64,000 bases of DNA from assembly GCF_008386575.1 (NCBI RefSeq), contig NZ_VUOA01000022.1, positions 27,584 to 91,583 on the forward strand. Reading direction: 5' to 3'. A model generated the notes under the pieces. It saw only the letters and a list, made by a program, of their open reading frames with translations. It was not told where the DNA came from and ran no database searches. Positions 10,123-19,964 of this stretch are shown here, piece by piece; the first letter of the stretch is position 1; every line of letters begins with the position of its first letter. Both the position numbers and the translations under genes were made by a program. Source of the DNA: Salinarimonas soli (GTDB lineage: Bacteria; Pseudomonadota; Alphaproteobacteria; Rhizobiales; Beijerinckiaceae).

Positions 10123-10944
10123 CTATCTGCGGCCCGCACCGGCGCCGCCTGAAAGCCGGTTCGCGCCGCTCAACGACCGCTTGACGCCCTCCCGCACCGC
10201 GGCCTCGGCGAGCGCCGCCGCGCGCTTGCGGTCGAGGGTGTGGTCGAAGAGGATCGGCTCGCCCCAGGTCGCCTCCACGTCGAGGGGGCCGTCGCTTAAG
10301 AAAGCCTTCAGGTGGGGCGCGAGCTCCATCGAGCCGTACCAGGCGATGGCCGGGCGCTCGCGGCGGGTGACGGGCAGGCCGTTGCGGCGGGTGAAGGCGA
10401 CGGAGAGCGGCTGGAGGCGGACGGAGCCCGCGCCGGTCTCGGTGAGCACCGCGCCGGCGGCGCCCACGAGCGACGAGCGGAAGGGCAGGAGCCGGTTGCC
10501 GTCGTTCGTGGTGCCCTCGGGGAACAGGACCACGATCTCGCCGCGCGCCAGGCGCCGCGCCACGGTCTCGTTCACCTCCGCCGTATGAGAGCGCCGGGCG
10601 CGCTCGATGTAGACGGTGCGCTGGAGGTCCGCGAAGAGCCCGATCACGGGCCAGCCCGCAATCTCCGACTTCGCGACGAAGGCGAGCGGGCGCAGGCTGC
10701 CGATGACCACGATGTCGAGCCAGGAGGAATGGTTGGCGAGCACGAGGCTCGGCTCGCCGTCGGGCGGGGTGCCGATGGACGTCACCCGCACGTCGAGGAG
10801 CCACAGGGTCAGGCGGTGGAAGATCACGGGGATCCAGGCCGCGATCCGCCAGCCCGCCCGCACGGCGACGAGCTGGACCGGCAGGGCGAGGGCCAGATAG
10901 GCGAGGAGCACGAGCCCTGTCAGGCCCAGCCGGACGAGCCTCAT
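10123..10944 (-). CDS. plsC: 1-acyl-sn-glycerol-3-phosphate acyltransferase
   Basis: This 273-residue PlsC-family acyltransferase converts lysophosphatidate to phosphatidate at the inner membrane. An N-terminal membrane anchor (about residues 8-30) is followed by the catalytic HX4D motif NHSSWLD (H72, D77) and FPEGTT (141-146), which binds the glycerol phosphate. The start overlaps the fur-family stop by ATGA. Rhizobial relatives include OlsA, which makes ornithine lipids, so the lipid acceptor is not fixed by sequence alone. Confidence 0.9.
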   Translation of the reverse strand: MRLVRLGLTGLVLLAYLALALPVQLVAVRAGWRIAAWIPVIFHRLTLWLLDVRVTSIGTPPDGEPSLVLANHSSWLDIVVIGSLRPLAFVAKSEIAGWPVIGLFADLQRTVYIERARRSHTAEVNETVARRLARGEIVVLFPEGTTNDGNRLLPFRSSLVGAAGAVLTETGAGSVRLQPLSVAFTRRNGLPVTRRERPAIAWYGSMELAPHLKAFLSDGPLDVEATWGEPILFDHTLDRKRAAALAEAAVREGVKRSLSGANRLSGGAGAGRR

Positions 10945-11399
10945 GCCTCCTCGCCCGGCTCGTCGAGCGGCACGGCGTAGAGCTCCATGCGATGGTAGAC
11001 CACGCGAAACCCGAGGCGCCGGGCGATCTCGGTCTGGAGCGCCTCGATCTCCTCGGAGCGGAACTCGATCACGGCGCCCGTGCGCATGTCGATGAGGTGG
11101 TCGTGGTGCTCCTGGGGCGCGCGCTCGTAGCGGGCGCGCCCGTCGCGCAGCTCCAGGCGCTCGATGATCCCCTCCGTCTCGAAGAGCTTCACCGTGCGGT
11201 AGACGGTGGAGAGCGAGATGCGCTCGTCGACGGCCGCCGCGCGCCGGTGCAGCTCCACCACGTCGGGGTGATCCTGCGCCTCGCCGAGCACGCGGGCGAT
11301 GACCCGCCGCTGGCCCGTCATGCGCAGGCCCTTGGCCCGGGCTGCCCTCTCGATGGCGTCGCCCGTGCGGCGTCCAGGCTTCTTGCTGTGCTCGGTCAC
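10941..11399 (-). CDS. fur: Fur-family metalloregulator
   Basis: This 152-residue regulator has the winged-helix domain of Fur proteins (about residues 20-90, with SLSTVYRTVKLFETEGII) and the metal-binding HHDHLIDMRTG (about 97-107). The paired CxxC motifs of structural-zinc Fur proteins are absent. In many Rhizobiales the orthologue responds to manganese and is called Mur, while Irr and RirA handle iron, so Mur is as likely as Fur. It heads the minus-strand run and overlaps plsC. Confidence 0.88.
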   Translation of the reverse strand: MTEHSKKPGRRTGDAIERAARAKGLRMTGQRRVIARVLGEAQDHPDVVELHRRAAAVDERISLSTVYRTVKLFETEGIIERLELRDGRARYERAPQEHHDHLIDMRTGAVIEFRSEEIEALQTEIARRLGFRVVYHRMELYAVPLDEPGEEA

Positions 11400-11457
11400 G
11401 TCGCGGCCGCCCCGTCTTGGCTTTGCGGGTTATAGTTGCGCTGGGGGCGAACGTCCA

Positions 11458-12309
11458 TCAGCGGCCCGTCCCGCGCCCGACCACCCGCTCCAGGAAGGGA
11501 TCGATGACGGCGAAGCGGTCCCGGATGGGAATGGAATGGCCGGACTCGAACAGGGCCAGGGTCACGTCGGTGCCGCGCGCCCGCAGGGCCGCCGCCATCG
11601 CCTCGGCCTGGGCCACGGGCGCGACCGGGTCGTGGCGCCCGTGAAGGAGGAGGACCGGCATGGCGATGCGGCCTGCCACCCGCAGGGGCGAGCGCGCCGC
11701 GAGCGCCTCGGGCGAGCCGCCGGACTCGGCCTGGATCAGGGCCTCGATGCCGGGATTCGGGTGGGGCCTGAGCGCGCCCATGTCGTAGAGCCCGGCGATG
11801 AGGATCACGGCGCGCAGCCCGGGTTCCTCGGCGGCCACCATGCCCGACACGATCGCGCCGCGGCTGAGCCCGAGGAGCACGATGCGGCCCGAGTCGACGG
11901 ACGGGAGCGCGCGCAGGTGGGCCAGGGCGGCCCGGACGGCGGCCTGGGTGACCGGGCCGCAGAAATCGGGCGGTCCCGCGGAGCGGCCGAAGCCCGGCTG
12001 GGAGATCGACGCCGCGACATAGCCCCGGCGCCTCGCCCATCCGCTCAAGGGATTCCGGTCGCCCCCCGCCGTCATCTCGGCCCCGCCCGGCGGGTTCGGG
12101 CCGCCCTGGAAGCCGTGGACGAACAGGATGGCAGGATGCCGGCCCGCCGCGTCGGGCTGCGCGACGAACAGCTCGATCCGCCGTCCCTCGGCCCCGATGA
12201 AGACGGGCTCGATCGCGAGCGCGGGGCCGGCGAGCCCCCACAGGAGGAGCAGGAGGAGGCCGACCGGGGCTAAGGCGCGCCGTCCGGTTCGAGGCCTGTC
12301 GCGATTCAT
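11458..12309 (-). CDS. Secreted alpha/beta hydrolase (dienelactone hydrolase-like)
   Basis: The 283-residue product starts with a signal peptide (hydrophobic core about residues 14-32, likely cut after ALA) and continues as an alpha/beta-hydrolase: HGFQGG near the oxyanion hole, nucleophile elbow GLSRG (S149), acid D227 in HGRHDPVAP and base H258 in SGHSIP. Secretion and the complete triad suggest a periplasmic esterase or peptidase. Substrate unknown. It sits between the Fur-family gene and a GNAT gene and need not be functionally tied to either. Confidence 0.8.
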   Translation of the reverse strand: MNRDRPRTGRRALAPVGLLLLLLWGLAGPALAIEPVFIGAEGRRIELFVAQPDAAGRHPAILFVHGFQGGPNPPGGAEMTAGGDRNPLSGWARRRGYVAASISQPGFGRSAGPPDFCGPVTQAAVRAALAHLRALPSVDSGRIVLLGLSRGAIVSGMVAAEEPGLRAVILIAGLYDMGALRPHPNPGIEALIQAESGGSPEALAARSPLRVAGRIAMPVLLLHGRHDPVAPVAQAEAMAAALRARGTDVTLALFESGHSIPIRDRFAVIDPFLERVVGRGTGR

Positions 12310-12322
12310 GCCGGGAACCCCC

Positions 12323-12802
12323 TCACGCGTCCGGCCGGGGGGCGCCCGCCCCCAGGGCCTTGCTCATGTGCACCGTCGTGCCGCCCATGAACGGCTCGGT
12401 GCGGTCCACCCGGAAGCCCTCGGCCTCGTAGAGGCGCACATTGCTCGCGAAGGCCGCGTTGGTGAGGAGCCGAAGCTCCGGCAGGCCCGCGAGGCGCGCC
12501 TCGGCCTCGGCATGGGCGAGGAGACGGCGGCCGAGCCCTCGGCCCTGCCGCTCGGGCGCGACCGCGAGATTGTGGATGTAGAGGTGGTCGGGGTGGGGGG
12601 TCGTCTCGATCAGGGCCGCAAGGGCGCCCTCGATCAGGAGGAGGTCGATCCGGTGCTCGCGGACGGCGCGGTCGTAATCGGCGTTCATCGGCGTCGGCTC
12701 GCGGCCGATGAGGGGCATCCACCGCCCATAGGCCGCCCGGACGAGGGCGCGGATCGCGGGGGCGTCCGCGGGCCCGGCGCGGCGGATGGCGGCATCGGGC
12801 AT
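12323..12802 (-). CDS. GNAT-family N-acetyltransferase
   Basis: This 159-residue acyltransferase has the acetyl-CoA-binding signature of GNAT enzymes, ERQGRGLGRRLLAHAE (about residues 88-103), preceded by the beta strand LYIHNLAV and followed by LRLLTNAAFASNVRLYEAEGF. The substrate cannot be told. It ends 13 bases before the hydrolase start and begins seven bases after xerD, so all three could be cotranscribed. Confidence 0.85.
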   Translation of the reverse strand: MPDAAIRRAGPADAPAIRALVRAAYGRWMPLIGREPTPMNADYDRAVREHRIDLLLIEGALAALIETTPHPDHLYIHNLAVAPERQGRGLGRRLLAHAEAEARLAGLPELRLLTNAAFASNVRLYEAEGFRVDRTEPFMGGTTVHMSKALGAGAPRPDA

Positions 12803-12809
12803 GGCCGGC

Positions 12810-13754
12810 CTAGCCCTCGGCCCGGTCGTCGCCCAGGGGGTGCAGGTCGCGCACCATGTCCTTCAGGCGCTCGTCGAGGACGTGCGTGTAGATCTGCGTG
12901 GTGGCGATGTCGGCGTGGCCCAGCAGCTCCTGGATCACGCGCAGGTCGGCGCCGTTCTGGAGGAGGTGGCTCGCGAAGGCGTGGCGCAGCACGTGGGGGC
13001 TCACCCGGTCGCCTCGCAGGCCCGCCGCGCCCGCCGCCACCTTGAGATCGCGGGCGAAGGCCTGGCGGGTCAGGTGACCTGCCTCGCTGTCGGCGGGGAA
13101 GAGCCAGCGCCCGCCGCCCCGGGGCGAGGCCTCGAGGAGGTCGAGATAGGCCTTCGCCGCCGCGCGGGCGCCCTCGGTGAGGGGCACGAGCCGCTCCTTG
13201 GCGCCCTTGCCGCGCACCACGAGGAAGCGCTCGCGGCTTCGCGCCGCGCTCGCGGGCAGGGAGACGAGCTCGGAGACGCGCAGGCCCGTGGCGTAGAGGA
13301 GCTCCAGGAGGCAGTGCATGCGCGCGGCCCGCAGCCGTTCGAGAGGCGGGAGGTCCGGCCGTTCCGACGCCTCGCGGGCGGCGAGGAGGAGGCGATCGAC
13401 CTCCTGGATCGTGAGCGTCTTCGGCAGCGGGCGCCGGGCCCGGGGCCCGGCGATCGCCGCGGTGGGATCGGCGGGCGCCTGGCCTTCGGTGTAGAGGAAG
13501 CGGTGGAAGCCGCGCAGGGTCGACAGGCGCCGGGCCGCGGAGGCGGCGGCGAGGCCGCGCTCGTCGAGCTCGGCGAGGTAGGCCCGCACCGTCTCGGACT
13601 CCACGCCCGCCGGATGGGCGCCCCGCCCGGCCAGGAAGTCGAGATAATCGTCGAGGTCCCGGCGATAGGCCGCCACCGTGTTGGCGGCGGCGGCGCGCTC
13701 GGCCACCTGCATGTCGAGGAAGAGGCCGACGAGCCGGGCGGGCGCCGGGCTCAT
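12810..13754 (-). CDS. xerD: Site-specific tyrosine recombinase XerD
   Basis: XerD, with XerC, resolves chromosome dimers at dif. In 314 residues the SAM-like N-terminal domain (about 5-95) precedes the catalytic domain with R159 (ATGLRVSEL), a Lys in GKGAKER, H254 and R257 (HVLRH), H280 (LLGHADIATTQ) and nucleophile Y289. The ATG at 13754 overlaps the stop of the small upstream gene; a longer frame upstream lacks homology. xerC is at 46907. No dif-like site was recognised. Confidence 0.93.
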   Translation of the reverse strand: MSPAPARLVGLFLDMQVAERAAAANTVAAYRRDLDDYLDFLAGRGAHPAGVESETVRAYLAELDERGLAAASAARRLSTLRGFHRFLYTEGQAPADPTAAIAGPRARRPLPKTLTIQEVDRLLLAAREASERPDLPPLERLRAARMHCLLELLYATGLRVSELVSLPASAARSRERFLVVRGKGAKERLVPLTEGARAAAKAYLDLLEASPRGGGRWLFPADSEAGHLTRQAFARDLKVAAGAAGLRGDRVSPHVLRHAFASHLLQNGADLRVIQELLGHADIATTQIYTHVLDERLKDMVRDLHPLGDDRAEG

Positions 13755-13900
13755 CGCTGCGGCATGAGGCGGGTGGCGGGAACCGTCTCCGTCATCTCGC
13801 GGGGCTGCGGGGTCACGAAGGTGGCGAGCGCCAGCATCGCGCCGACCCCGATCCCGCCGAGGACGAGAAGCACCAACAGAAAGCGAAAGAGCGTCGGCAC
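13751..13900 (-). CDS. 49-residue single-pass membrane protein
   Basis: A GTG at 13900 opens a short frame whose product has one strong hydrophobic, glycine-rich helix (about residues 4-28) and a polar tail containing [11 protein letters not shown]. Its stop overlaps the xerD start as ATGA, so the two are coupled. Small proteins of this shape sit next to xerD/aroK in related genomes as I remember them, but no function is known. The ribosome-binding site is weak. The frame also extends upstream antisense to aroK, and that part was left out. Confidence 0.6.
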   Translation of the reverse strand: MPTLFRFLLVLLVLGGIGVGAMLALATFVTPQPREMTETVPATRLMPQR

Positions 13901-14059
13901 GTGCTGGCTTGTCCGGTCTGATCCCCCGCGGTATCCACCACGCCCGGTCCCGCATGGCAAGCGCCCGGCCGGCGTTTTCCGGTGCGCAGCCCGAGGTGTT
14001 GCGCGCCGGACGCGTCCCCGGGCGTTCCCCCGGTCACGGGCCCATGCTAGGGAAGCCCC

Positions 14060-14689
14060 ATGAGCGAGGAGGCCCCCGTGGACAGTGCGGCGCCGGCGGT
14101 CGAGGCCGCGAGAGCGCCGGCCACCCTGGAGAAGCGCGTGCGCACGCGGCTGGGCCGCCGTGCCATCGTGCTCGTGGGCCTCATGGGGGCGGGCAAGAGC
14201 ACCGTCGGGCGCAGGCTCGCCAGCCGCCTCAACCTCCATTTCCGCGACGCCGACCACGAGATCGAGGCGGCGGCCGGCATGTCCATCCCCGACATCTTCG
14301 CCATCTACGGCGAGCCCGCCTTCCGGGGCGGGGAGCGCCGGGTCATCGCGCGGCTCCTCGCCGAGGCCCCCATGGTGCTCGCCACGGGCGGCGGCGCCTT
14401 CATGGACGCGCAGACCCGGGACGCCATCGCCGAGGGCGGGATCTCGGTGTGGCTGCGGGCCGACATCGCGGTGCTCATGCGCCGGGTGCGCAAGCGCTCC
14501 AACCGGCCCCTGCTTCAGGACCCGGACCCCGAGGGCGTCATGCGCCGCCTCATGGCGGTGCGCGAGCCCGTCTACGCCACCGCCGACGTCACGGTCGAAT
14601 CCCAGGACGGATCGCACGACCGGGTCGTCGACGCGGTCCTGGGCGCCCTCGACGCCTGGCTCGATTCACGCTCCGACGACACGCCATGA
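14060..14689 (+). CDS. aroK: Shikimate kinase
   Basis: AroK phosphorylates shikimate in the chorismate pathway. The 209-residue protein has an N-terminal extension of about 30 residues, Walker [12 protein letters not shown] (about 40-50), the shikimate-binding DADHEIE and GGGAF motifs, and the lid region RKRSNRPLL. The ATG at 14060 comes 159 bases after the divergent small membrane-protein gene. Its stop overlaps the aroB start (ATGA), the classic aroK-aroB coupling. Confidence 0.95.
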   Translation: MSEEAPVDSAAPAVEAARAPATLEKRVRTRLGRRAIVLVGLMGAGKSTVGRRLASRLNLHFRDADHEIEAAAGMSIPDIFAIYGEPAFRGGERRVIARLLAEAPMVLATGGGAFMDAQTRDAIAEGGISVWLRADIAVLMRRVRKRSNRPLLQDPDPEGVMRRLMAVREPVYATADVTVESQDGSHDRVVDAVLGALDAWLDSRSDDTP

Positions 14690-15834
14690 CCCCTGATCCC
14701 GTTCCCGCCGTCCCGACCCGGGTTCCCGTGGCGCTGGAGGGCCGCGCCTACGACATCCTCGTCGGGCGCGGCCTGCTCGCGGGCGCGGGCGAGCGGCTCG
14801 CCGCACTCAAGGCCCGCGCCGCCGCCGTGGTCTCCGACGACAACGTGGCCCCGCTCCACGGGGACGCGCTCCTCGCCTCCCTGCGCGGGGCGGGCCTGCG
14901 GGCCGATCTCGTCACGGTCCCGCCGGGCGAGGGCTCGAAGTCGTGGGCGAGCCTCGCGCGGGTGTGCGACGCGATCCTCGGCCACCGCATCGAGCGGGGC
15001 GACCTCGTGGTGGCGCTCGGCGGGGGCGTGGTGGGGGATCTCGCGGGCTTCGCGGCCGCGATCGTGCGCCGGGGCGTGCGCTTCGTGCAGATCCCCACCT
15101 CCCTCCTGGCGCAGGTGGACTCGTCGGTGGGCGGCAAGACGGGGATCAACTCGGCCCACGGCAAGAACCTCGTCGGCGCCTTCCACCAGCCGAGCCTCGT
15201 GCTCGCCGACACGGCGCTCCTCGACACGCTCCCCCTCCGCGAGGCGCGGGCGGGCTATGCGGAAGTGGTGAAATACGGGCTCATCGACGACGAGGCCTTC
15301 TTCGGCTGGTGCGAGGCCCATTGGGAGCGCGTCCTCGGCGGCGGCCCCGAGCGCGACCAGGCGGTGGCGCAGAGCTGCCGGGCCAAGGCGGCGGTGGTGG
15401 TGCGCGACGAGCGCGAGGACGGCGACCGGGCGCTCCTCAATCTCGGCCACACCTTCGCCCACGCGCTGGAGCGGGTGACGGCCTACGATTCCCGCCGCCT
15501 GGTCCATGGCGAGGCGGTGGCGATCGGGCTCGCCCTCGCCTTCCGCTTCTCGACCCGCCTCGGCCTGTGCCCCGGGCAGGACGCGCGGCGCGTGGCGGCG
15601 CATCTGGCGCGCGCAGGCCTGCCGACCCGCCTCGCCGAGGTGCCCGGCGGGGCCGGCACGCCCGAGGCGCTCCTCGACGCCATGGCGCAGGACAAGAAGG
15701 TGAAGGACGGCCAGCTCACCTTCATCCTCGCCCGCGGCATCGGGCGGAGCTTCATCGCCCCGGGCATCGCGGCGGCGGACGTGCGGGCCTTCCTGGCCGA
15801 GGCTTTTGCCGAGACGGGCGACGCGGGATCATGA
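14686..15834 (+). CDS. aroB: 3-dehydroquinate synthase
   Basis: AroB cyclises DAHP to 3-dehydroquinate using NAD and zinc. The 382-residue product shows the NAD-binding [11 protein letters not shown], the family signature [18 protein letters not shown] (catalytic Lys, Asp), the metal-binding GYAEVVKYG, and the HTFAHALE and HGEAVAIG histidines. The ATG at 14686 lies in the aroK stop, and the aroB stop in turn overlaps the next start, so three genes are translationally chained. Confidence 0.96.
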   Translation: MTPDPVPAVPTRVPVALEGRAYDILVGRGLLAGAGERLAALKARAAAVVSDDNVAPLHGDALLASLRGAGLRADLVTVPPGEGSKSWASLARVCDAILGHRIERGDLVVALGGGVVGDLAGFAAAIVRRGVRFVQIPTSLLAQVDSSVGGKTGINSAHGKNLVGAFHQPSLVLADTALLDTLPLREARAGYAEVVKYGLIDDEAFFGWCEAHWERVLGGGPERDQAVAQSCRAKAAVVVRDEREDGDRALLNLGHTFAHALERVTAYDSRRLVHGEAVAIGLALAFRFSTRLGLCPGQDARRVAAHLARAGLPTRLAEVPGGAGTPEALLDAMAQDKKVKDGQLTFILARGIGRSFIAPGIAAADVRAFLAEAFAETGDAGS

Positions 15835-17135
15835 TCGAGGAACCGGACATCAACCTCTGGCTCGCGGGCTTCATCGTGATCCTGTGCCTGGCGTTGTCGG
15901 CCTTCTTCTCGGCCGGCGAGACCGCCTTCACGGGCGCCTCCAAAGCCCGGATGCTGAGCCTGGAGAACGCGGGCGATCCCCGGGCGCGTATCGTCAACCG
16001 GCTCCTGGAGCTGCGCGAGCGCTTCATCGGCGCCATGCTGATCGGCAACAACATCGTCAATATCGGCGTCTCAGCCTTCACCACGAGCGTGCTGGTGGGG
16101 ATCTTCGGCACCGGCGGCGTGATCTACGCCACGATCGTGATGTCGCTCCTCGTGATCGTCTTCTCCGAGGTGCTGCCCAAGACCCTCGCCATCACCTCGC
16201 CCGACCGGGTGTCCCTGCTCTTCGCCCGCCCCGTCTCCGTCGTCGTGGCCGTGCTCGGGCCGCTCGCCTATCTCATCGAGCGCCTCGTGAAGCTCATGCT
16301 GCGCCCCTTCGGCGTGCGGCTCGGCGAGAACGACCCGATCCTCTCGGCGTCCGACGAATTGCGGGGCCAGGTCGACCTCATGCACAAGGAGGGCGGCGTC
16401 GCGAAGGTGGAGCGCGACATGCTGGGCGGCCTCCTCGACCTGCGCGAGCTCACCGTCGAGGACGTGATGGTCCACCGCACCAAGATGCGCACCATCAACG
16501 CCGACCTCAGCCCCGAGGAGATCGTGCGCGAGGTGCTCGCCTCGCCCTATACGCGCCTGCCGCTTTGGCGCGACAAGCACGAGAACATCGTGGGCGTGCT
16601 CCACGCCAAGGACCTGCTGCGCGCCCTCGACGCGGTGGGCGGCGATCCCAACAAGCTCAAGGTCGAGGCGATCGCCCTGGAGACCTGGTTCGTCCCCGAC
16701 ACCACCTCGCTCGGCGACCAGCTCAAGGCCTTCCTCACCCGCAAGACCCACTTCGCCCTCGTGGTCGACGAATATGGCGAGGTGCAGGGGCTCGTGACCC
16801 TGGAGGACATCCTCGAGGAGATCGTGGGCGACATCCGCGACGAGCACGACGTGGCGGTCCAGGGCGTGCGGCCCCAGGCCGACGGCTCGGTGAACGTGGA
16901 CGGCTCGGTGCCCATCCGCGACCTCAACCGCGCCATGGATTGGCGCCTGCCCGACGAAGAGGCCACCACCATCGCCGGCCTCGTGATCCATGAGGCGCGG
17001 ATGATCCCGGACGCCGGCCAGGCCTTCACCTTCCACGGCTTCCGCTTCCAGGTGCTGCGCAAGGCGCGAAACCGCATCACGGCGCTCAAGATCACCCCGC
17101 TGACGGCGCAAAAGCCCCGGCGCGCCGGGGATTAG
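15831..17135 (+). CDS. CNNM/CorB-type membrane transporter
   Basis: This 434-residue hemolysin-like protein carries an N-terminal DUF21 domain with about four membrane segments (to about residue 150, including [12 protein letters not shown] and [10 protein letters not shown]), two CBS domains (about 200-325, [11 protein letters not shown] and [16 protein letters not shown]) and a C-terminal CorC_HlyC domain (about 345-425). Family members are implicated in magnesium transport. It is coupled to aroB by an ATGA overlap. Its stop overlaps the convergent YHS gene stop. Confidence 0.9.
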   Translation: MIEEPDINLWLAGFIVILCLALSAFFSAGETAFTGASKARMLSLENAGDPRARIVNRLLELRERFIGAMLIGNNIVNIGVSAFTTSVLVGIFGTGGVIYATIVMSLLVIVFSEVLPKTLAITSPDRVSLLFARPVSVVVAVLGPLAYLIERLVKLMLRPFGVRLGENDPILSASDELRGQVDLMHKEGGVAKVERDMLGGLLDLRELTVEDVMVHRTKMRTINADLSPEEIVREVLASPYTRLPLWRDKHENIVGVLHAKDLLRALDAVGGDPNKLKVEAIALETWFVPDTTSLGDQLKAFLTRKTHFALVVDEYGEVQGLVTLEDILEEIVGDIRDEHDVAVQGVRPQADGSVNVDGSVPIRDLNRAMDWRLPDEEATTIAGLVIHEARMIPDAGQAFTFHGFRFQVLRKARNRITALKITPLTAQKPRRAGD

Positions 17136-17638
17136 GGCGCGACGAGCTCCCGGCGCAGCTCCCGCCAGCGGGCCTCCGCGGCGGACGCGAGCGCCGGGTC
17201 GGCGAGGAAGCGCGCGCGGCCATCGGGGGTGCGAAAGAGGTAGAGGCGGCCCTCGCGCACGACAAACAGCAGGGGATCGGCGTCGGCCAGGATCCCGCGG
17301 GCCGCGGCCTCCGCGTCGTGGCCGCCGAGCCGCGGCGCGTAGACCCAAGGGTCGCGCAGGAACGCCGCCCGGTTCGCCTCGCCCGAGAAGCGCCACGCGG
17401 CCCCGCCCCACAGGAGGTCGAGGTCGCCCCGCCCCGGGCGCGGCGCGGCGCCGAGAAAGAAGCTCACGGGATCGAACCCGCCGAGCGCCAGCCCCGTCAG
17501 CGCGTCCGCCGCCTGCTCGTCGGCGAGGCCCACCGCGGGCGCGGCCCGCAGCGGCCGGGCCTCGAGCGGCGCCAGCGCCAGGCCGAGCGCCACGGCAAGG
17601 CCTGTCGCGCGCGTCGTTAACGAGATATTACGGTTCAT
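17132..17638 (-). CDS. Exported YHS-domain protein
   Basis: The 168-residue product begins with a signal peptide (about residues 1-33) and contains a YHS-like region recognisable by GGFDPVSFFLG, FSGEANRAAFLRDPWVYAP and LGGHDAEA (about residues 53-110). YHS domains are small, often metal-associated modules; the cysteines of the metal-binding subset are absent here. The C-terminal part includes LYLFRTPDGRARFLADP. The ATG at 17638 faces the EipA gene across a short AT-richer divergent region. Exact role unknown. Confidence 0.75.
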   Translation of the reverse strand: MNRNISLTTRATGLAVALGLALAPLEARPLRAAPAVGLADEQAADALTGLALGGFDPVSFFLGAAPRPGRGDLDLLWGGAAWRFSGEANRAAFLRDPWVYAPRLGGHDAEAAARGILADADPLLFVVREGRLYLFRTPDGRARFLADPALASAAEARWRELRRELVAP

Positions 17639-17760
17639 TGTTTAGTTTGCTGGCATCGGCGCCGGACGGCGCCCCGACGGATCCAGGTTCATAGGCGAGA
17701 ATGGCTAACGAACCCCTTTCGGGCGGCCGCGAACGGCCCGCCCGTGCCCGAGGAGACCTC

Positions 17761-18339
17761 ATGCGCGCCGCACGCCTCGTCACCGCCCTCGTCCTCGCCC
17801 TGCTCGCCGGCCTGATGACCGCGCCCGTCCAGGCCCAGGCCGCGCCCGAGAACCCCAGCACCTTCTCGGCGGGCGAGCTCGTCGACAACGGCCACCGCTT
17901 CTTCGGCACGGTGTCGCGCGGCCTCGCGCTCACCGTGCAGGAGGCCGTGAAGCGCTGGGGCCAGCCCAACGGCTACATCCTGGGCCAGGAGGCGTCGGGC
18001 GCCTTCGTGGGCGGGCTTCGCTACGGCGAGGGCGTCCTCCATACCCGCAACGCCGGCCAGCGCCGCATCTTCTGGCAGGGCCCCTCCATCGGATTCGACT
18101 TCGGCGGCGAGGGCTCGCGGACCATGATGCTGGTCTACAACATGCCCGCCGTGAACGCCCTCTACCAGCGCTTCGGCGGCATCGACGGCTCGGCCTATCT
18201 GGTGGGCGGCTTCGGCATGACGGCGGTGATCGCCGACAACATCATCGTGGTGCCGATCCGGTCGGGGGTGGGGGCGCGCCTCGGGGTCAATCTCGGCTAC
18301 CTGAAGTTCTCCGCGGAGCCCACCTGGAACCCGTTCTGA
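17761..18339 (+). CDS. eipA: EipA family (DUF1134) periplasmic envelope protein
   Basis: The 192-residue product has a signal peptide (about residues 5-27, ending AQA) and a DUF1134 domain: ELVDNGHRFFG, WGQPNGYILGQEASGAF, GFDFGGEGSRTMMLVYN and a glycine-rich end near GVGARLGVNLGYLKFS. EipA of Brucella abortus is a small periplasmic beta-barrel protein needed for envelope stress resistance and virulence. The ATG at 17761 has GAGGAGA upstream and was preferred to an ATG at 17701 that would delay the signal peptide by 20 residues. Confidence 0.85.
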   Translation: MRAARLVTALVLALLAGLMTAPVQAQAAPENPSTFSAGELVDNGHRFFGTVSRGLALTVQEAVKRWGQPNGYILGQEASGAFVGGLRYGEGVLHTRNAGQRRIFWQGPSIGFDFGGEGSRTMMLVYNMPAVNALYQRFGGIDGSAYLVGGFGMTAVIADNIIVVPIRSGVGARLGVNLGYLKFSAEPTWNPF

Positions 18340-18455
18340 CCGGAGCCGCCACGAACGCGGAGCGTCCTCTGGTCGCCTGAGGCGCGCGCAATCGCCGGGT
18401 TGTCCGCGCGCCACCGCGACGCTAAACAGCGCAGGGCCTCACGGGAAACCAATCC

Positions 18456-18746
18456 ATGCGCGCAATCCTCGACGTCGTGATGCTGGTGCTCCAGCTCTAC
18501 GTCTACGTCCTCATCGCCTCCGCGATCATGAGCTGGCTCGTGGCGTTCAACGTCGTGAACACGCGCAACAACGTGGTGAGCGCGATCTGGGACTTCCTCT
18601 ACCGGATCACCGAGCCGGTGCTGCGCCCGATCCGCAACGTCCTGCCGAACCTGGGCGGCATCGACGTTTCGCCCATCATCCTGCTCCTGATCATCTTCTT
18701 CATCCAGCGCGTCATCCAGCTCTATCTCTACCCGGCCGTGTTCTAG
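18456..18746 (+). CDS. YggT family membrane protein
   Basis: This 96-residue protein has two hydrophobic helices (about residues 5-28 and 68-90) around a polar loop with [18 protein letters not shown], the YggT family signature. The family is widespread and associated with membrane or osmotic functions in bacteria and thylakoid biogenesis in phototrophs, without a defined activity. DUF167 and folD genes follow, a common order in Alphaproteobacteria. Confidence 0.9.
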   Translation: MRAILDVVMLVLQLYVYVLIASAIMSWLVAFNVVNTRNNVVSAIWDFLYRITEPVLRPIRNVLPNLGGIDVSPIILLLIIFFIQRVIQLYLYPAVF

Positions 18747-18749
18747 GCC

Positions 18750-19073
18750 GTGGGCGGGGAGCCCTGGCGCGTGAGCGCGACGGGCCTCGAGGTGCGGGTG
18801 CGCCTGACCCCGCGGGGCGGGCGCGACGCGGTCGACGGCGTCGAAACCCTGTCCGACGGCTCGCGCGTCCTGAAGGCCCGGGTGCGGGCCGTGCCCGAGG
18901 GTGGCGCCGCCAATGACGCGCTCTGCCGGCTCGTGGCCGCGGCGCTTCGCTGCCCGGGCCGGGCCGTGACCATGAGCGCCGGGCACGCCGCCCGTCTGAA
19001 AACCCTGCGCGTCGACGGCGACGGTCCCGCGCTCGCCGCCAGCCTCGCCCGCCTCGCCGGAGATCCCGCATGA
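18750..19073 (+). CDS. DUF167 (YggU) family protein
   Basis: This small cytoplasmic protein of 107 residues begins with GTG three bases after yggT. The DUF167 features are visible: [14 protein letters not shown] near residues 18-31, [18 protein letters not shown] (about 42-59) and a C-terminal [16 protein letters not shown]. Members have no known activity and lie beside YggT genes. The stop overlaps the folD start. Confidence 0.88.
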   Translation: MGGEPWRVSATGLEVRVRLTPRGGRDAVDGVETLSDGSRVLKARVRAVPEGGAANDALCRLVAAALRCPGRAVTMSAGHAARLKTLRVDGDGPALAASLARLAGDPA

Positions 19074-19954
19074 GCGACGCCGCCCTCATCGACGGAAAAG
19101 CCACCGCCGAGGCCCTGCGGGCGCGCATCGCCGCCGCGGTCGCCACCCTCCCCGAGCCCCCGGGTCTCGCCGTCGTGCTCGTCGGCGAGGATCCGGCGAG
19201 CCAGGTCTATGTGCGCAACAAGGCGCGCCAGACCCATGAGGCCGGCATGCGCTCCTTCGAGCATCGGCTGCCCGTCACGACCTCGCAAGGAGAGCTCCTC
19301 GACCTCGTGGCCCGGCTCAACGCCGACCCGGCCGTCGACGGGATCCTGGTCCAGCTGCCGCTGCCCTCACGGATCGACGCGAATGCCGTCATCGAGGCGA
19401 TCGACCCGGCCAAGGACGTGGACGGCTTCCATCCCATGAACACGGGCCGCCTCGCCGCCGGCCTGCCGGGCCTCGTGCCCTGCACGCCGCTGGGTTGCCT
19501 CATGCTGGCGCGGTCCGTGCGCCCGGATCTTTCGGGTCTTGAGGCCGTGGTGGTGGGCCGCTCCAACATCGTGGGCAAGCCCATGGCGCAGTTGCTGCTC
19601 GCCGAGAGTTGCACCGTCACGATCGCCCATTCCCGCACCCGCGACCTCGCGGAGGTCTGCCGCCGGGCCGACATCCTCGTCGCGGCGGTGGGCCGCCCGC
19701 GCATGATCGAGGGCTCCTGGATCAAGCCCGGCGCGGTCGTGATCGATGTCGGCATCAACCGGGTCGCGGCGCCGGATCTCGGCGAGGGCAAGACCCGCCT
19801 CGTCGGCGACGTGGATTTCGCGGGCGCCCGGGAGCGCGCGGGCGCCATCACCCCCGTGCCCGGCGGCGTCGGCCCTATGACCATCGCCTGCCTGCTGCGC
19901 AACACGCTTCAAGCCGCGTGCCGTCGGCGGGGCTGGGCGGCGCCCGACCTCTGA
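19070..19954 (+). CDS. folD: Methylenetetrahydrofolate dehydrogenase/cyclohydrolase
   Basis: FolD oxidises 5,10-methylene-THF with NADP and hydrolyses the product to 10-formyl-THF. The 294-residue protein shows the substrate site YVRNKARQT (catalytic Lys), [10 protein letters not shown], the nucleotide-binding [17 protein letters not shown] and the C-terminal [16 protein letters not shown]. Overlap with the DUF167 gene implies coupling. In an organism using the ethylmalonyl-CoA pathway, folate-linked carbon flow is central. Confidence 0.96.
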   Translation: MSDAALIDGKATAEALRARIAAAVATLPEPPGLAVVLVGEDPASQVYVRNKARQTHEAGMRSFEHRLPVTTSQGELLDLVARLNADPAVDGILVQLPLPSRIDANAVIEAIDPAKDVDGFHPMNTGRLAAGLPGLVPCTPLGCLMLARSVRPDLSGLEAVVVGRSNIVGKPMAQLLLAESCTVTIAHSRTRDLAEVCRRADILVAAVGRPRMIEGSWIKPGAVVIDVGINRVAAPDLGEGKTRLVGDVDFAGARERAGAITPVPGGVGPMTIACLLRNTLQAACRRRGWAAPDL

Positions 19955-19964
19955 AGGGGCCAGC

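Noticed and set aside
12810-13754. Reading xerD (and xerC at 46907) as integrases of mobile elements
   Set aside because: Both have the size and residues of housekeeping Xer recombinases, with conserved chromosomal neighbours and no phage or island genes or att-like repeats around them.
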